A stretch of DNA of 64,000 nt from Bacillota bacterium (GCA_023391695.1 JAEWAK010000030.1:1-64000), one strand, 5' to 3'. Numbered from the stretch's first letter, positions 34,405 to 44,093 are shown. Notes: generated from the sequence alone by a model not told the origin. Program-made: numbers and translations.

Positions 34405-34442
34405 AACCCAGCTATGAAGCCTAAGAAAGTTAAGTGAACGCA

Positions 34443-34512
34443 AAACGGGGAGGTAATCCGGTATACTGTCTTCCACCGTGACAGGATATCAGGATTACAT
34501 ACATCCCCGTTT
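34443..34512. terminator. Bidirectional terminator-like structure
   Basis: AAAACGGGGA ... TCCCCGTTT, with an inner TAATCC/GGATTA stem and a third small dyad (CTGTC/GACAG). It separates the convergent small gene and TraX-like gene. Confidence 0.6.
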
Positions 34513-34516
34513 ACTT

Positions 34517-35209
34517 TTACCGGAACACCGGCAGCAGGCTGATAAAATATAACAGTAAAATATGGGCGGGGTAAAAAATATAAAAGATATATTTATTGCC
34601 CTGAGGGCCTCTTTTTCCGTTGTAATACCATATAAACACCATGGATAACGCAGCCAGGACCTGTATTCCCGAACCAAACAGCCGGTTTACTAATAGTACT
34701 GCCAAAGTAAGCAGGATTTTATTCCCCCGGAATACATAAAAAGATACAATCAATAAAATTCCCAGGTACTGATAGTCCGTATACAGTAGATAGGCTGCTA
34801 TACAGCCTGCCATAACAATGAGGGTGTCAATCAGGTTGCCCACGAATACTTTCTTTGCAAATTTCATGTCAATTTTTCTCATGAAGTAAATAACAACCAA
34901 CCCAATGAACAGGGTGAAAAATACGTTTTGGTGATATAAAAATCCATATCGGTAATTTTTGACGGGAAATGCCAGATCAAAGGGAATCTCCGATATCAGT
35001 GCAAATACACCAAGTCTTAATAAATATTTTTTTACATTACCGGTATGCAGAAGTCCTTCTACCAATAAAAAACAGAATATAGGGAAAGCCAGTCTTCCGA
35101 TACTCCGGCATACCAGATATGCAGCCGTATCCGGCGGAATTAATACGGCCGCCATATGATCAATGAACATCGTTACGATTGCTATTATTTTTAATATATA
35201 ACCATTCAT
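34517..35209 (-). CDS. TraX-family membrane protein
   Basis: A 230-residue polytopic protein matching the TraX family: start ILKIIAIVTMFIDHMAAVLIP, then GRLAFPIFCFLLVEGLLHT and EIPFDLAF. About eight helices. TraX acetylates pilin in F plasmids; chromosomal Firmicutes members are of unknown role and are thought to be membrane acyltransferase-like. ATG 35209 with GGGTG upstream; a GTG at 35218 is the alternative. Confidence 0.82.
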   Translation of the reverse strand: MNGYILKIIAIVTMFIDHMAAVLIPPDTAAYLVCRSIGRLAFPIFCFLLVEGLLHTGNVKKYLLRLGVFALISEIPFDLAFPVKNYRYGFLYHQNVFFTLFIGLVVIYFMRKIDMKFAKKVFVGNLIDTLIVMAGCIAAYLLYTDYQYLGILLIVSFYVFRGNKILLTLAVLLVNRLFGSGIQVLAALSMVFIWYYNGKRGPQGNKYIFYIFYPAHILLLYFISLLPVFR

Positions 35210-35392
35210 ATTTAACACCCATTGCAGGGGCTGTCCTAAGCCGCCAGCTCCTTACCACAAATAAAGAATGAAAAAATCATCCCGTGGCAACCTTTCTTAC
35301 ATCTATATTTTCTTTCACTCTTACCGAAATGATACCGGCCTGGGGCATCTTATAATAAAAAAACAATAATAAAGGAACAAGGTTTCGGCTTT

Positions 35393-37246
35393 TTATTTAC
35401 TGATCAATACCACTACCGACCTGGCGGCAATTTCATACTGTCTTTGATTGGGCAGCAGCTTTGGCTCCGGGTATTCCCACCCTGTATTGGTTCCTGTATT
35501 GGTATCAAATACTACATGCCACTTTCTGCCTGTTGAAAGACCCGGCAGGTCAAAGCTGTGTTTCTCCCAATGCATATTAAAGCCAAGATAAAAATTCCGG
35601 TCGTTTTCTTTCCGGTTTATCTTAACATAATTTCCTGCCAGCATAACTCCCAGAACCCGGCTGTAATGATTATAATCCGGTAACCAGGCTTTTATGCCGT
35701 GGAAGGATAAGTCCGGAAAGCCGCAGGATATATAATCCATACTGCGAAGCGGCTCCTCCATGTGCAGGATCGGGTGCTCTGCCCGAAGTCTAATCAGCTG
35801 CTTTACAAAATTGAATATATCCCGGTTTGTATTTAACAACTCCCAGTTAAGCCAGGATATTTCATTGTCCTGGCAATATGCGTTATTATTGCCCCCCTGG
35901 GTGTTGCCAAACTCATCCCCGGCCAATAAAAGGGGGCTGCCCTGGCTTAAGAACAGCAGGGCCAATGCATTACGGATTTGTTTTTTCCTCAGATTCAGAA
36001 TTTTCTTAACCCTGGTGCTTCCTTCCGTTCCGCAGTTCCAGCTGTAGTTATAATCTGCCCCGTCCTGGTTATTTTCACCGTTTTTTTCATTATGTTTTAC
36101 ATCATAGGAATATAGATCCATCAGGGTAAAACCGTCATGGTTTGTAATATAGTTAATGACACCGCATTTATCCGGATTCCTTCTTATACGGAAGACCGCA
36201 GCCTTAACCTGTTCTTCGTCTCCTCTTAAGAACCGTTTTATATCAACGGAATAACCGGAATTATATTCCCCCAGATTTTTAAAGGCCGGCAGCATATCTC
36301 CCGGATATATCTGTTCCAGATCCCAGCCTTCCGCGAACAGCTTGGTTTTGCCAAGCAGGGGATCTGCAGCAAGCAGGGTCAAAGGTACCGTTTCCGAAGT
36401 GAGCCGAAAGCCGTCTATATGATATTCCTCAGCCCAGTATCTCAGGCAATCCTGAATTAAACCGGGATTGGTACCTATAATAAAATTCATCTCCATAATT
36501 ACTTCAATACCATTGCCATGGAGGGAATCTACCATGTATTTTAATTCCTCCGCCGCATGGGCAGGGTCTGAACTATAGGCGGCCTTCGGGGCAAAATAAT
36601 AATTATCATTACCGTAACCCCAGTAATTTATTATATCCGTACCCCCAAGCCCTCTTTGGCCCATTATTTCATTATATTCATAAATCGGCATCAGTTGGAC
36701 ACAGTTAATTCCCAATTCCATAAAATATGGTATTTTCTCCGTAATTCCCAAAAAAGTCCCTTTCGCCTTGACCTCCGAAGAGGGATGCATGGTAAAGCCT
36801 CTTACATGGATCTTATACAGGATCAGTTTGGAATAAGGCAGATTAAGAGTCTCTTCACACTGCCATTGATACGCCGAAGTGGTAAATCCTCCCCTCAACT
36901 TGCGTTTTTCTTCCGCGTTTAATACCCTGCCGTAATTTTTCCTGCCATATAAGGCTTTCGCATAAGGATCCATAAATTCCTTCTCATTTACCTGATACAT
37001 ATAGGATAGTTCCTCGGGATTAATATGATCAACCCTGGCCGAAAAGATATGGCCGGTCCTGTTTTCCTCCGTAAGAAGTATGGAATCGGCGAGGACACCG
37101 GTATTTCTTTCATATAGATTTAAACGGCAGCTGTCACTGCCGGCCACTGCGACCGCAAAGTTTATTCCATCCTTTGAGACGGTTGCTCCAAGGGGAATGG
37201 GAACCCCCTTTGCCTTATCCAAACCGGACTTACTATTCTTCGCCAT
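35393..37246 (-). CDS. GH13 glycogen-debranching-like protein lacking catalytic residues
   Basis: A 617-residue protein with the layout of GlgX/isoamylase debranching enzymes: an N-terminal CBM48-like domain (GVPIPLGATVSKDGINFAV), the barrel, and a C-terminal beta domain. Conserved parts remain (INYWGYGNDNYYFAPKAAYSSD, NYITNHDGFTL, AGDEFGNTQGG). However, region I, normally DVVYNH, reads EMNFII; about 50 residues that follow it in GlgX are absent; and region II, normally DGFRFDLA, reads DGFRLTSE, so the nucleophile Asp is Thr. The acid Glu region is AEGWD. It is probably not a hydrolase and may bind glycogen or regulate it. GGGGGGTGG precedes the start. Confidence 0.82.
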   Translation of the reverse strand: MAKNSKSGLDKAKGVPIPLGATVSKDGINFAVAVAGSDSCRLNLYERNTGVLADSILLTEENRTGHIFSARVDHINPEELSYMYQVNEKEFMDPYAKALYGRKNYGRVLNAEEKRKLRGGFTTSAYQWQCEETLNLPYSKLILYKIHVRGFTMHPSSEVKAKGTFLGITEKIPYFMELGINCVQLMPIYEYNEIMGQRGLGGTDIINYWGYGNDNYYFAPKAAYSSDPAHAAEELKYMVDSLHGNGIEVIMEMNFIIGTNPGLIQDCLRYWAEEYHIDGFRLTSETVPLTLLAADPLLGKTKLFAEGWDLEQIYPGDMLPAFKNLGEYNSGYSVDIKRFLRGDEEQVKAAVFRIRRNPDKCGVINYITNHDGFTLMDLYSYDVKHNEKNGENNQDGADYNYSWNCGTEGSTRVKKILNLRKKQIRNALALLFLSQGSPLLLAGDEFGNTQGGNNNAYCQDNEISWLNWELLNTNRDIFNFVKQLIRLRAEHPILHMEEPLRSMDYISCGFPDLSFHGIKAWLPDYNHYSRVLGVMLAGNYVKINRKENDRNFYLGFNMHWEKHSFDLPGLSTGRKWHVVFDTNTGTNTGWEYPEPKLLPNQRQYEIAARSVVVLISK

Positions 37247-37326
37247 CATCCACCCCCCAATCCAATATTTGAAATTCTATAAATTCCGGATTATCTGCAT
37301 AAATTAAAATTTTTGTTGACCTGACC

Positions 37327-37491
37327 TAGGGCGTGTCTGAAAACTCATTGCACCGTTCTGAACGCCCCACTTTGCGGAATCCTGCGTCGCAATTTTGGGA
37401 ACGTAGACCCGGCTACGCCCCCAAAATCGCTCCTTGTCTCCCACAAAGTGGAACATTCAGCCCGGCACAAGCAGTTTTCAGACACACCCTA
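37327..37491. repeat. MITE-like palindromic repeat, copy B
   Basis: A 165-base element with terminal inverted repeats TAGGG(C/T)GTGTCTGAAAAC. It is inverted relative to copies A and C. The two halves are themselves partly complementary (GCGATTTTGGGGG / CCCAAAATTGCG), so the transcript would fold into one long hairpin. It contains no gene. Confidence 0.8.
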
Positions 37492-37501
37492 CGTTTTTCT
37501 T

Positions 37502-37639
37502 TTACGAATTCTTATGAATATAAATTTGTAATGCTTTAATTGCTAAAAACAAAACGTATATTACTTCAATAACTAACACCAGTAATATTGCATAAACAAG
37601 TAAAGTCAGTAAAGTAACAAATCCATATGCACTTGACAA
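37502..37639 (-). CDS. 45-residue single-pass membrane protein
   Basis: It starts at TTG 37639 with GGGAGGGG 7 bases upstream. The product has a short lead (SSAYGFVTLL), a 22-residue hydrophobic helix, and a basic tail (KALQIYIHKNS). The frame runs cleanly to TAA at 37502, ending 10 bases from repeat copy B. Too short for usual gene callers. Function unknown; a small regulatory membrane protein is likely. Confidence 0.55.
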   Translation of the reverse strand: MSSAYGFVTLLTLLVYAILLVLVIEVIYVLFLAIKALQIYIHKNS

Positions 37640-37824
37640 CTTATAACCCCTCCCTAATTTGATGATTAAATACTTATGCCGTTGCTGCTAACGAACATGA
37701 ATCACTTTCTTAGAATAATACTACATCAAATTAAATAATTTTACCATAATAATCTCTCAGGAGAGCCCAAAATATCAACCATACCTGCCAAAAGCATTCC
37801 ATATAATGTCTTTTTACGTTAATT

Positions 37825-38487
37825 TTACAGATGCATCCGTTTATCCAGTTCTTCCCTTATATTGTCTCCTTCAAATAAGATAACGGCAGCCAGTGATAAT
37901 ACGCTGACCGTTATGGAGACTACCGAAGGATATTTTACCTCCAGCAGATTCAGCAATAAGAACAGCCCGGGTACAATTCCAAATATACTGTCCAGTACAA
38001 TATAAATAATAAAATCCCTTACGCCCAGCCGCATAATCTTGGCAGTAATATACATAACTATCATGGCAACCACACAGACAATGGGTATTACGTAATCCAG
38101 GGACCAGCCCCTCCAGCCTGTCCGCCAATCCCATATCACGGCCAATACGGATATGACGGCCACCTGCCAGATTATGGTCTTGGGAATGTTATACCGCTTT
38201 CTTATTACTATGGCAAGGCTGATCCAGATGCATAAAATCCCTGCAATGATAAACATGGGCCAGTTGACATTTACGGGAAACATGATATTTATGGCAAAAC
38301 TGATGACTGCTATGCTGATGGATATAAATAACATGACCCGGATCATTAGATTATATTGATAAGTTACCGGTACCTTGGGAAAGATTTCTTCCTCATCGCT
38401 GCCGCTCCCGGTTATCGTATTCTGGCATAAGGGGCAGTATTTCCGATTGCCCCGGATATGAACCTTACAATGCTCACAATACTGCAT
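37825..38487 (-). CDS. Zinc-ribbon membrane protein (DUF6320-like)
   Basis: A 220-residue protein. The N-terminus is a zinc ribbon (YCEHCKVHIRGNRKYCPLC, two C-x2-C pairs), followed by a linker and six hydrophobic helices. It lies 15 bases after the condensation-domain gene and ends the three-gene operon. Its role may be to scaffold or regulate the two enzymes at the membrane (inference). Confidence 0.72.
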   Translation of the reverse strand: MQYCEHCKVHIRGNRKYCPLCQNTITGSGSDEEEIFPKVPVTYQYNLMIRVMLFISISIAVISFAINIMFPVNVNWPMFIIAGILCIWISLAIVIRKRYNIPKTIIWQVAVISVLAVIWDWRTGWRGWSLDYVIPIVCVVAMIVMYITAKIMRLGVRDFIIYIVLDSIFGIVPGLFLLLNLLEVKYPSVVSITVSVLSLAAVILFEGDNIREELDKRMHL

Positions 38488-38502
38488 GATTCTACCTCCC
38501 GT

Positions 38503-39762
38503 TTAAAGATTTGTGGCTATTTTTATATCTATGCCTTTTTTAGAAAGTGCCTGAAAGAAAGTTTTCTGAATATCCGTATCCGTAAAAGGTGAGGTAAAAC
38601 TCACCACCAGATTATCCCCGTAAGAACACATGCATATCTGGGGCCTCCTGGCACTGGTAAATACATCAAACTGCCTGATGTATGGCGTAAATTCAGGCGG
38701 CATGGTTATCTTTCCTACATTGGACAGGGCGGCGGTGATCCCTCTTTCATTGATACGGTTGGCAATTTGAAGGGTAATATCCTTAAGTACCAAAGGCACT
38801 GCCCTTGTAAATACGTTATGTTCCAAAGCGGCTAACCGCTCCATATGATTTTTAAGCCGCTCCTCCGTCAATTCACAGGTGAAGCTTTCACTGACACCTT
38901 TTACCACATCCTGGAAATCCGTACTGTTTTTACCGAAATGGTAGCCGATATTAATCGTGCTGAAGAAATTCCTGGCCGACTCGGATTCAAAATAATTTCT
39001 TAAATTGACGGGAACGGATAAGACCACCGGATGTTTTTTCCCTCTTTCCGACATGCCTTTGTATATGGAATACATAAATAAAGCAGTCAGATACACAGTT
39101 AAAGTAGTATTATATTCATGGGCTGCCTTTAAGACAGCCTTCACCGACATAGTCCCTTCCACCAGCTGCATCCGGTTTTCTTCTCTTCTTGTCCCCCTGA
39201 TATGGTATGCCCTCACACTTTTCTTTGCCAGGGATAATTTTTTACCGGTATAATATTTTAAAAAACTGTCATCCATCTTTTGGCTGATGGAGGCTTCATA
39301 ATCAAACTTAGGTACGTCACCGCCAAAAACATCCTTATATTTTCGAATTAAATAGTGATACAACAAGCTTTTCATAAACCAGAGGGCTCCGGTTCCGTCG
39401 GAAAGGGCATGAAAAATCTCAAGATTAATTCTGTTTTTATAATAAAATACCCGGAACAGCAGATCCCTTCTGTTTTCATTATAAATTCTGTCACACACCG
39501 GATGGGATTCTTCTTCTACAACAGGACGCAGGCTGCTTGATTCAAAATAATACCAGAATACTCCTTTTCTTAAAACAGACTTATATAATGGAAAGATTTC
39601 AATCGTTTCATCCAGGGCCTCCGTAAGAATACCCGGGTCCACCTTTTCATATAATTCGCAGGCAAACCGGAATACCTTGGTATCCCTTTCATTGCTGGTA
39701 GGCGGAAAAATCTTTGCCGCATTATCAAGTCTGGTCCATTCAACCCTTTTACGATGTTTCAT
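38503..39762 (-). CDS. Condensation-domain/alcohol O-acyltransferase-like protein
   Basis: A 419-residue CoA-dependent acyltransferase-superfamily protein. The catalytic HxxxDG motif appears as HALSDGTG. The N-terminal WTRLDNAAKIFPP is typical of the atf/condensation group found with zinc-ribbon membrane proteins in Lachnospiraceae, and the SVPVNLRNYF motif is also seen. It probably makes an ester or amide on a lipid or alcohol. Its ATG overlaps the upstream esterase gene end by 14 bases, so the two act together. Confidence 0.78.
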   Translation of the reverse strand: MKHRKRVEWTRLDNAAKIFPPTSNERDTKVFRFACELYEKVDPGILTEALDETIEIFPLYKSVLRKGVFWYYFESSSLRPVVEEESHPVCDRIYNENRRDLLFRVFYYKNRINLEIFHALSDGTGALWFMKSLLYHYLIRKYKDVFGGDVPKFDYEASISQKMDDSFLKYYTGKKLSLAKKSVRAYHIRGTRREENRMQLVEGTMSVKAVLKAAHEYNTTLTVYLTALFMYSIYKGMSERGKKHPVVLSVPVNLRNYFESESARNFFSTINIGYHFGKNSTDFQDVVKGVSESFTCELTEERLKNHMERLAALEHNVFTRAVPLVLKDITLQIANRINERGITAALSNVGKITMPPEFTPYIRQFDVFTSARRPQICMCSYGDNLVVSFTSPFTDTDIQKTFFQALSKKGIDIKIATNL

Positions 39763-40684
39763 TCATTATCTCCTCGTGCAGAAATCGGTTTATTATTCTA
39801 TAACACTTCATAACGTAAGCAGAATGTCCGGGCAGGGCAAGAAAGCCATGGAGTGCATCCTTTATCCGCTTGGTAGTTACAGTATTTCCATATTTCATAA
39901 GACGCATTCCATAAGCTTCCCCTTCGTCCCGAAGAGGGTCATATTCAGCGGTAATTATCAGTGTTGCCGGCTGATTGGTTAAATCTCCGGCCGAGAGCGG
40001 TGCAACATACGGACTATAGCGGTCTTCCTCCCTGCTTATGTACAGATCCATATAATCACAGATCCGTTTTGCGGTTAAAAGGTATCCTGTCCCATTTTCC
40101 CTGACAGAAGGAAAAGGAGAAGTTTCACTATGGTCATGATAAGTGGACGGATATATAAGAATCTGTCTTGCAGGCAGAAATTCCCCCCTGTCCCTGGCCA
40201 TAAGGGAAACCGCCGCAGCCAGATTGGCTCCGGCACTGTCTCCGATTAATATGATTTCTTCCGGCCGGGTCTGAAACAGGCTGTAATTCATAAATATTTC
40301 CCTGGCCGCATAGTAACAGTCATTAACCCCGGCGGGATAAGGATGCTCCGGTGCCAGCCGGTAATCCACGGAAACCACCGTATATCCGGTTTTCTTAGCC
40401 ATACTGGCACAGATATGACTGTAGCTGTCAATATTTCCGGTAACCCAGCCTCCGCCGTGAAAGAAAAGCAATACTTTAAATCCACGGTTTACGTCAGGTT
40501 TAAAAATCCTCACCGGAATCTCTCTGTCCTGATACATAATTTTACGGTCCAATAAGTTGTACAGAGGTTTTATATAAGGGTGCGCCGCAAGAATAATTTT
40601 TCGGTGCAGCCTGTAATTCTTCTTTAAATCTACCGGTAAGGTAAGGGCCTTTAAAGCCATCCTCCTGACACGATTCATAGCCAT
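39749..40684 (-). CDS. Alpha/beta hydrolase, HSL/acetyl-esterase family
   Basis: A 311-residue esterase. The oxyanion motif is FFHGGGWVTGN, the catalytic Ser is in IGDSAGANLAAA, and Asp (AEYDPLRDEGEAY) and His (ALHGFLAL) complete the triad. An N-terminal amphipathic segment of about 45 residues precedes the fold. It is the first gene of the esterase-acyltransferase-zinc ribbon operon. GAGGAGGAGG lies before the ATG. It would cleave short acyl esters; the natural substrate is probably the product or donor of the partner acyltransferase (inference). Confidence 0.85.
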   Translation of the reverse strand: MAMNRVRRMALKALTLPVDLKKNYRLHRKIILAAHPYIKPLYNLLDRKIMYQDREIPVRIFKPDVNRGFKVLLFFHGGGWVTGNIDSYSHICASMAKKTGYTVVSVDYRLAPEHPYPAGVNDCYYAAREIFMNYSLFQTRPEEIILIGDSAGANLAAAVSLMARDRGEFLPARQILIYPSTYHDHSETSPFPSVRENGTGYLLTAKRICDYMDLYISREEDRYSPYVAPLSAGDLTNQPATLIITAEYDPLRDEGEAYGMRLMKYGNTVTTKRIKDALHGFLALPGHSAYVMKCYRIINRFLHEEIMNETS

Positions 40685-40782
40685 AGGCCTCCTCCTCGCG
40701 TTTACTTATATATCTCCAGAAATAAACTATATTACATTATAACATTAATTATATGACATATAAAGAAAAAATACATATTCGC

Positions 40783-40897
40783 TAGTGTGTGTCTGAAAAC
40801 TGCTTATGCCGGGCTGAATGTTCCAATTTGTGGGAGAAGCAGTATACCGCAAAGCGGAGCGTTCAAAACGGTGCAATGAATTTTCAGACACACACTA
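40783..40897. repeat. MITE-like palindromic repeat, copy C
   Basis: A 115-base element whose terminal repeats TAGTGTGTGTCTGAAAA are perfect at both ends. It matches the outer parts of copy B and lacks about 50 bases of the centre. Confidence 0.8.
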
Positions 40898-40969
40898 AGG
40901 AAAACTTGAACGAAAAGAGGATCTTCTCAGCAGCCTCCCTGCAAAAGCAGGAGACTTCCCTGATAGGTT

Positions 40970-41041
40970 AAAAAAAACTGTACCGGAAACACTTAGGAAG
41001 AAACTGATTGCAGAGTCTTCCGGTTTCCGGCACAACAGTTA
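40970..41041 (-). terminator. Terminator of the cellulase operon
   Basis: On the minus strand AACTGT ... CCGGAAACC ... GTTTCCGG-T-ACAGTT is followed by a run of T. It lies about 100 bases after the GH9 stop. Confidence 0.75.
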
Positions 41042-41144
41042 ATTTTAATAATAAAAGAACAGGAAATAGCTTTCAATCACTGTGGGAAATCCTTGAAGAT
41101 TTCGTACCGTTCAGCGCAAAGTATCATAAAATCTGCTTGGAAAT

Positions 41145-44093
41145 TCAGGGTTCGATTCCCCAGGCCAAACTGCCTGCGACATAACCGGTAACTTTATCCC
41201 AATCCGCATAATTACTTCCGGAACCCATAAAGGAGTAATCTCCGGTCTGGGTATAATTTGTCCAGTCTGCTTTTGAAAAACGGACCTGCACCTCAGCAGA
41301 CTGTCCGGCCGGCAGTACTCCGGCACTTTCTTTAAAACCGATTTCCAGGTAATAATCTGCACCTTCCTTCGATTCCGTCATCTTTACAAAAGTACCGGTT
41401 ACATTAGCAGTACCGGCGGATGACCAGTCACACCAGAAGTTCTGGGCCTTTTCCCCATCAATGGTATAATAATACCTGAGCTTAATATCGGAATATCTGA
41501 TTTCCGAAGTTCCGGTATTAAATAACTTGATTCTTGGAGAGATTCCGTTGGTTTCAGCCGAATTGCTTCCGTTCACCATCTGTACCTTTATATCTCCGGT
41601 TATAACAATGGAACTGTCCACAACGGTAACCGCCAGAACCGGATCCGTTCCGCCGCTGAAATCAAAGGTTAAATTTACTTTTCCTAAAGGAAGCTGCGAC
41701 AGGTAGGACTTTAATATGGTGACTTCATTACCTGTTACCGTATAATCGGTACCTATGGTCAGTGTGGTATTGCCATTCTTAATGCCGTTAAAAGTATGGC
41801 CGTTTAAGGTCACTAAAAGGGTAATGTCACTCTGGTTTTCAGCCTTTTTGTCAAACCTGGCTTCGGTTATGGATATAGATCCGCTTGGGGTGGAATCCTT
41901 TACCGTAACCGTTAACACCGCATCTACACCACGGTTAAAGTCAAATACCAGCTGGGTGGTCCCAATGCTCAATCCCTTTAAGTAATTCTTTGAAAGGATG
42001 ACTTTGTTTCCCGATACAGTGTAATCCGTACCTGAAACCAGGGCTGTGCTTCCGTTTTTAACAGCCGTTAAGGTATTCCCGTTATAATCCACATCAACGG
42101 AAATGTCCGCCGGAACGTACTTATCAAATTGCGCAGCCGTCGGTGTAATACTTGAGCTGTTTTCCGCATTGCCCGGTTCATTGCCGTATACTTTTACCCC
42201 CGCATCATATACCGTAATATAAGCCGTCTTGACTACATTGCCGGAGGTTACTCCTTTTAAATCGGTATAGGAATAGTCATTTGAGTTATCCCAGAAGGTG
42301 GTATTCGTAGGCGCTGCTATACGGAACTGTACTTCTTTTCTGTAGGCAGACTGACCTCCCGGATATATCTTGGTTCCCGTAAAATCCACATTAACATAAT
42401 ACAGGTTTTTAGAAGCGTCCCAGGGCAGCAGTTTTGATACGGTTGCACCTGCGTTGTAATTGGTATTTACGGTAAAATCACTTGCCGTATATCCAGCTTT
42501 TATTCCTTCTGTAATATCAATAAAATATTTAAAGGATAATTTATCACCCGTTTTTGCCGGCCAGCCGGAGCGGTTGTTCATCATGGCTTTAATCTCGATA
42601 AAATTACCGCCGGAAGCATTTATTCCTGCCTCCACAAAAAATTCATCATTGGTGACTTCTTCAATTGCTTTAAAATTATTTATGGGTGAACCGCCGTATA
42701 CATCATATAACTTAGCCAGGGCACCGATAAAACCGGCATTGTAATCACAGGCCACCTCATTATTAACATAATTTCCAATCTCATCGGTGTAGCTGTCATC
42801 TTTACCCGGACCTCCCACTAAGGCACCGTATATGGTGTGTCTGTGGTAGGCGGGAACGGTCTGGCTGTCGGCCCAGGAACTGTGTGCCGTACGGTGGTGC
42901 GGTCTCGTGGGCGGATTCACACCGTATCCTACAACATAACTTCTTCCGGTGCTTCCAAGGGCATAATCGACCTGGGATTTGGCAAAAGCTTTATAGGTTT
43001 CCGCCTTGGCAGCGCTGCAGCCTTCCCAGTCCGCATATACGCTGGCTATAAACGCCGTAGTGGTGGCATAACGGAGAGCTCCCCAGGAATCCAGCCAGGC
43101 AAGTCCTTTTGGAGTATAAGCAATACGGTTTCCGTTATATCCTGTAGTCCAGAAATCCAGATGCATTTCCGTACTTGTTTTGTAAATATCCTTATTGGTT
43201 ATCCTGGCTAAAAGCATCGCCGCACCATAATGAACATCATCCCAGTTCTGCGCCCACTTATAAGCTATGGTCGTTGTCTGGGGTTCCGTACCCCAATTTG
43301 CAACATAAGCTTCCGCTTTATTTAAGTAAGCAGCATCACCGGTAGCCAGATATAACCAGACTCCCGCCCAGGACAGTTCATCATAGAAACCGCTGTAGGA
43401 GGTATAATAACCGCTGGCTGCCGTATAGCCCTTATCGCTTTTTGTATTTTCAGCAAAAGCGAAAAGTTGCTTTGCATGGCTGATACATTTTGCAGCATAG
43501 GCAGGATCACGGTCGGCAAAGATTGTACCTGCTGCTGCAAGGGCTGCTGCTGCCTCTCCCGATACGGTGGAACCTGGATTGGTTAAATCCACTTTGTAGG
43601 AGGGACGGTTCATCTGCATGACTTCTGCAGGTCCCCACCAGGAGTGGTCAAGTCCGCCGTCACCTACCTGGTAATAAAAAACATTTGCTTCCGGATGGCA
43701 TTTAATCAGATAATCGGTAGCCCACTTGATTTCATCCAATAAATAGTCAAGCTGCCCGCTTTTACTTAAGGCATCCTCCGATTCATATACACTCCATGCC
43801 AGCATGGCAGCTGTATATGACATGGGAAGATTAAATTTTACGTGATCTCCTGCATCATACCACCCTCCGGTAAGATCAAGATTTACGTCGGAGCCGTCCG
43901 TAAGTCCGGAATCGCCCCTCCAGTTATTCCGGATGGTGTCCGGAAGGTCACCGGAACGTTGGTACTCATAAAATATAATTGCTTTCTGCAAGGCTTCCCC
44001 ATAATTGTAATTTGTTTCCGCTTTTGCGTTCTGTACCTGTAATCCTGTTATAAACAGGCATACTACAAGTATCAGACTCCATAATTTTCGCAT
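41145..44093 (-). CDS. Secreted GH9 cellulase with CBM3c, two X2 and CBM3 modules
   Basis: A 982-residue secreted endo/processive cellulase. Signal peptide (MRKLWSLILVVCLFITG); GH9 domain from about 30 to 480 with the nucleophilic-water Asp pair in GGWYDAGDHVKFNLP, His in PHHRTAHSS, and the acid Glu in NYVNNEVACDYNAGF; CBM3c (about 490-635, FFVEAGINASG ... KEVQFRI); two X2/Ig-like modules (ITPTAAQFDKY..., ITEARFDKKAEN...); and a C-terminal CBM3 with DIKLRYYYTIDGEK and NFWCDWS. This is the Cel9 theme-B layout of free cellulases. There is no dockerin, so it is not cellulosomal. AAGGAGG lies before ATG 44093. It is downstream of GH48 in one operon. Confidence 0.95.
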   Translation of the reverse strand: MRKLWSLILVVCLFITGLQVQNAKAETNYNYGEALQKAIIFYEYQRSGDLPDTIRNNWRGDSGLTDGSDVNLDLTGGWYDAGDHVKFNLPMSYTAAMLAWSVYESEDALSKSGQLDYLLDEIKWATDYLIKCHPEANVFYYQVGDGGLDHSWWGPAEVMQMNRPSYKVDLTNPGSTVSGEAAAALAAAGTIFADRDPAYAAKCISHAKQLFAFAENTKSDKGYTAASGYYTSYSGFYDELSWAGVWLYLATGDAAYLNKAEAYVANWGTEPQTTTIAYKWAQNWDDVHYGAAMLLARITNKDIYKTSTEMHLDFWTTGYNGNRIAYTPKGLAWLDSWGALRYATTTAFIASVYADWEGCSAAKAETYKAFAKSQVDYALGSTGRSYVVGYGVNPPTRPHHRTAHSSWADSQTVPAYHRHTIYGALVGGPGKDDSYTDEIGNYVNNEVACDYNAGFIGALAKLYDVYGGSPINNFKAIEEVTNDEFFVEAGINASGGNFIEIKAMMNNRSGWPAKTGDKLSFKYFIDITEGIKAGYTASDFTVNTNYNAGATVSKLLPWDASKNLYYVNVDFTGTKIYPGGQSAYRKEVQFRIAAPTNTTFWDNSNDYSYTDLKGVTSGNVVKTAYITVYDAGVKVYGNEPGNAENSSSITPTAAQFDKYVPADISVDVDYNGNTLTAVKNGSTALVSGTDYTVSGNKVILSKNYLKGLSIGTTQLVFDFNRGVDAVLTVTVKDSTPSGSISITEARFDKKAENQSDITLLVTLNGHTFNGIKNGNTTLTIGTDYTVTGNEVTILKSYLSQLPLGKVNLTFDFSGGTDPVLAVTVVDSSIVITGDIKVQMVNGSNSAETNGISPRIKLFNTGTSEIRYSDIKLRYYYTIDGEKAQNFWCDWSSAGTANVTGTFVKMTESKEGADYYLEIGFKESAGVLPAGQSAEVQVRFSKADWTNYTQTGDYSFMGSGSNYADWDKVTGYVAGSLAWGIEP

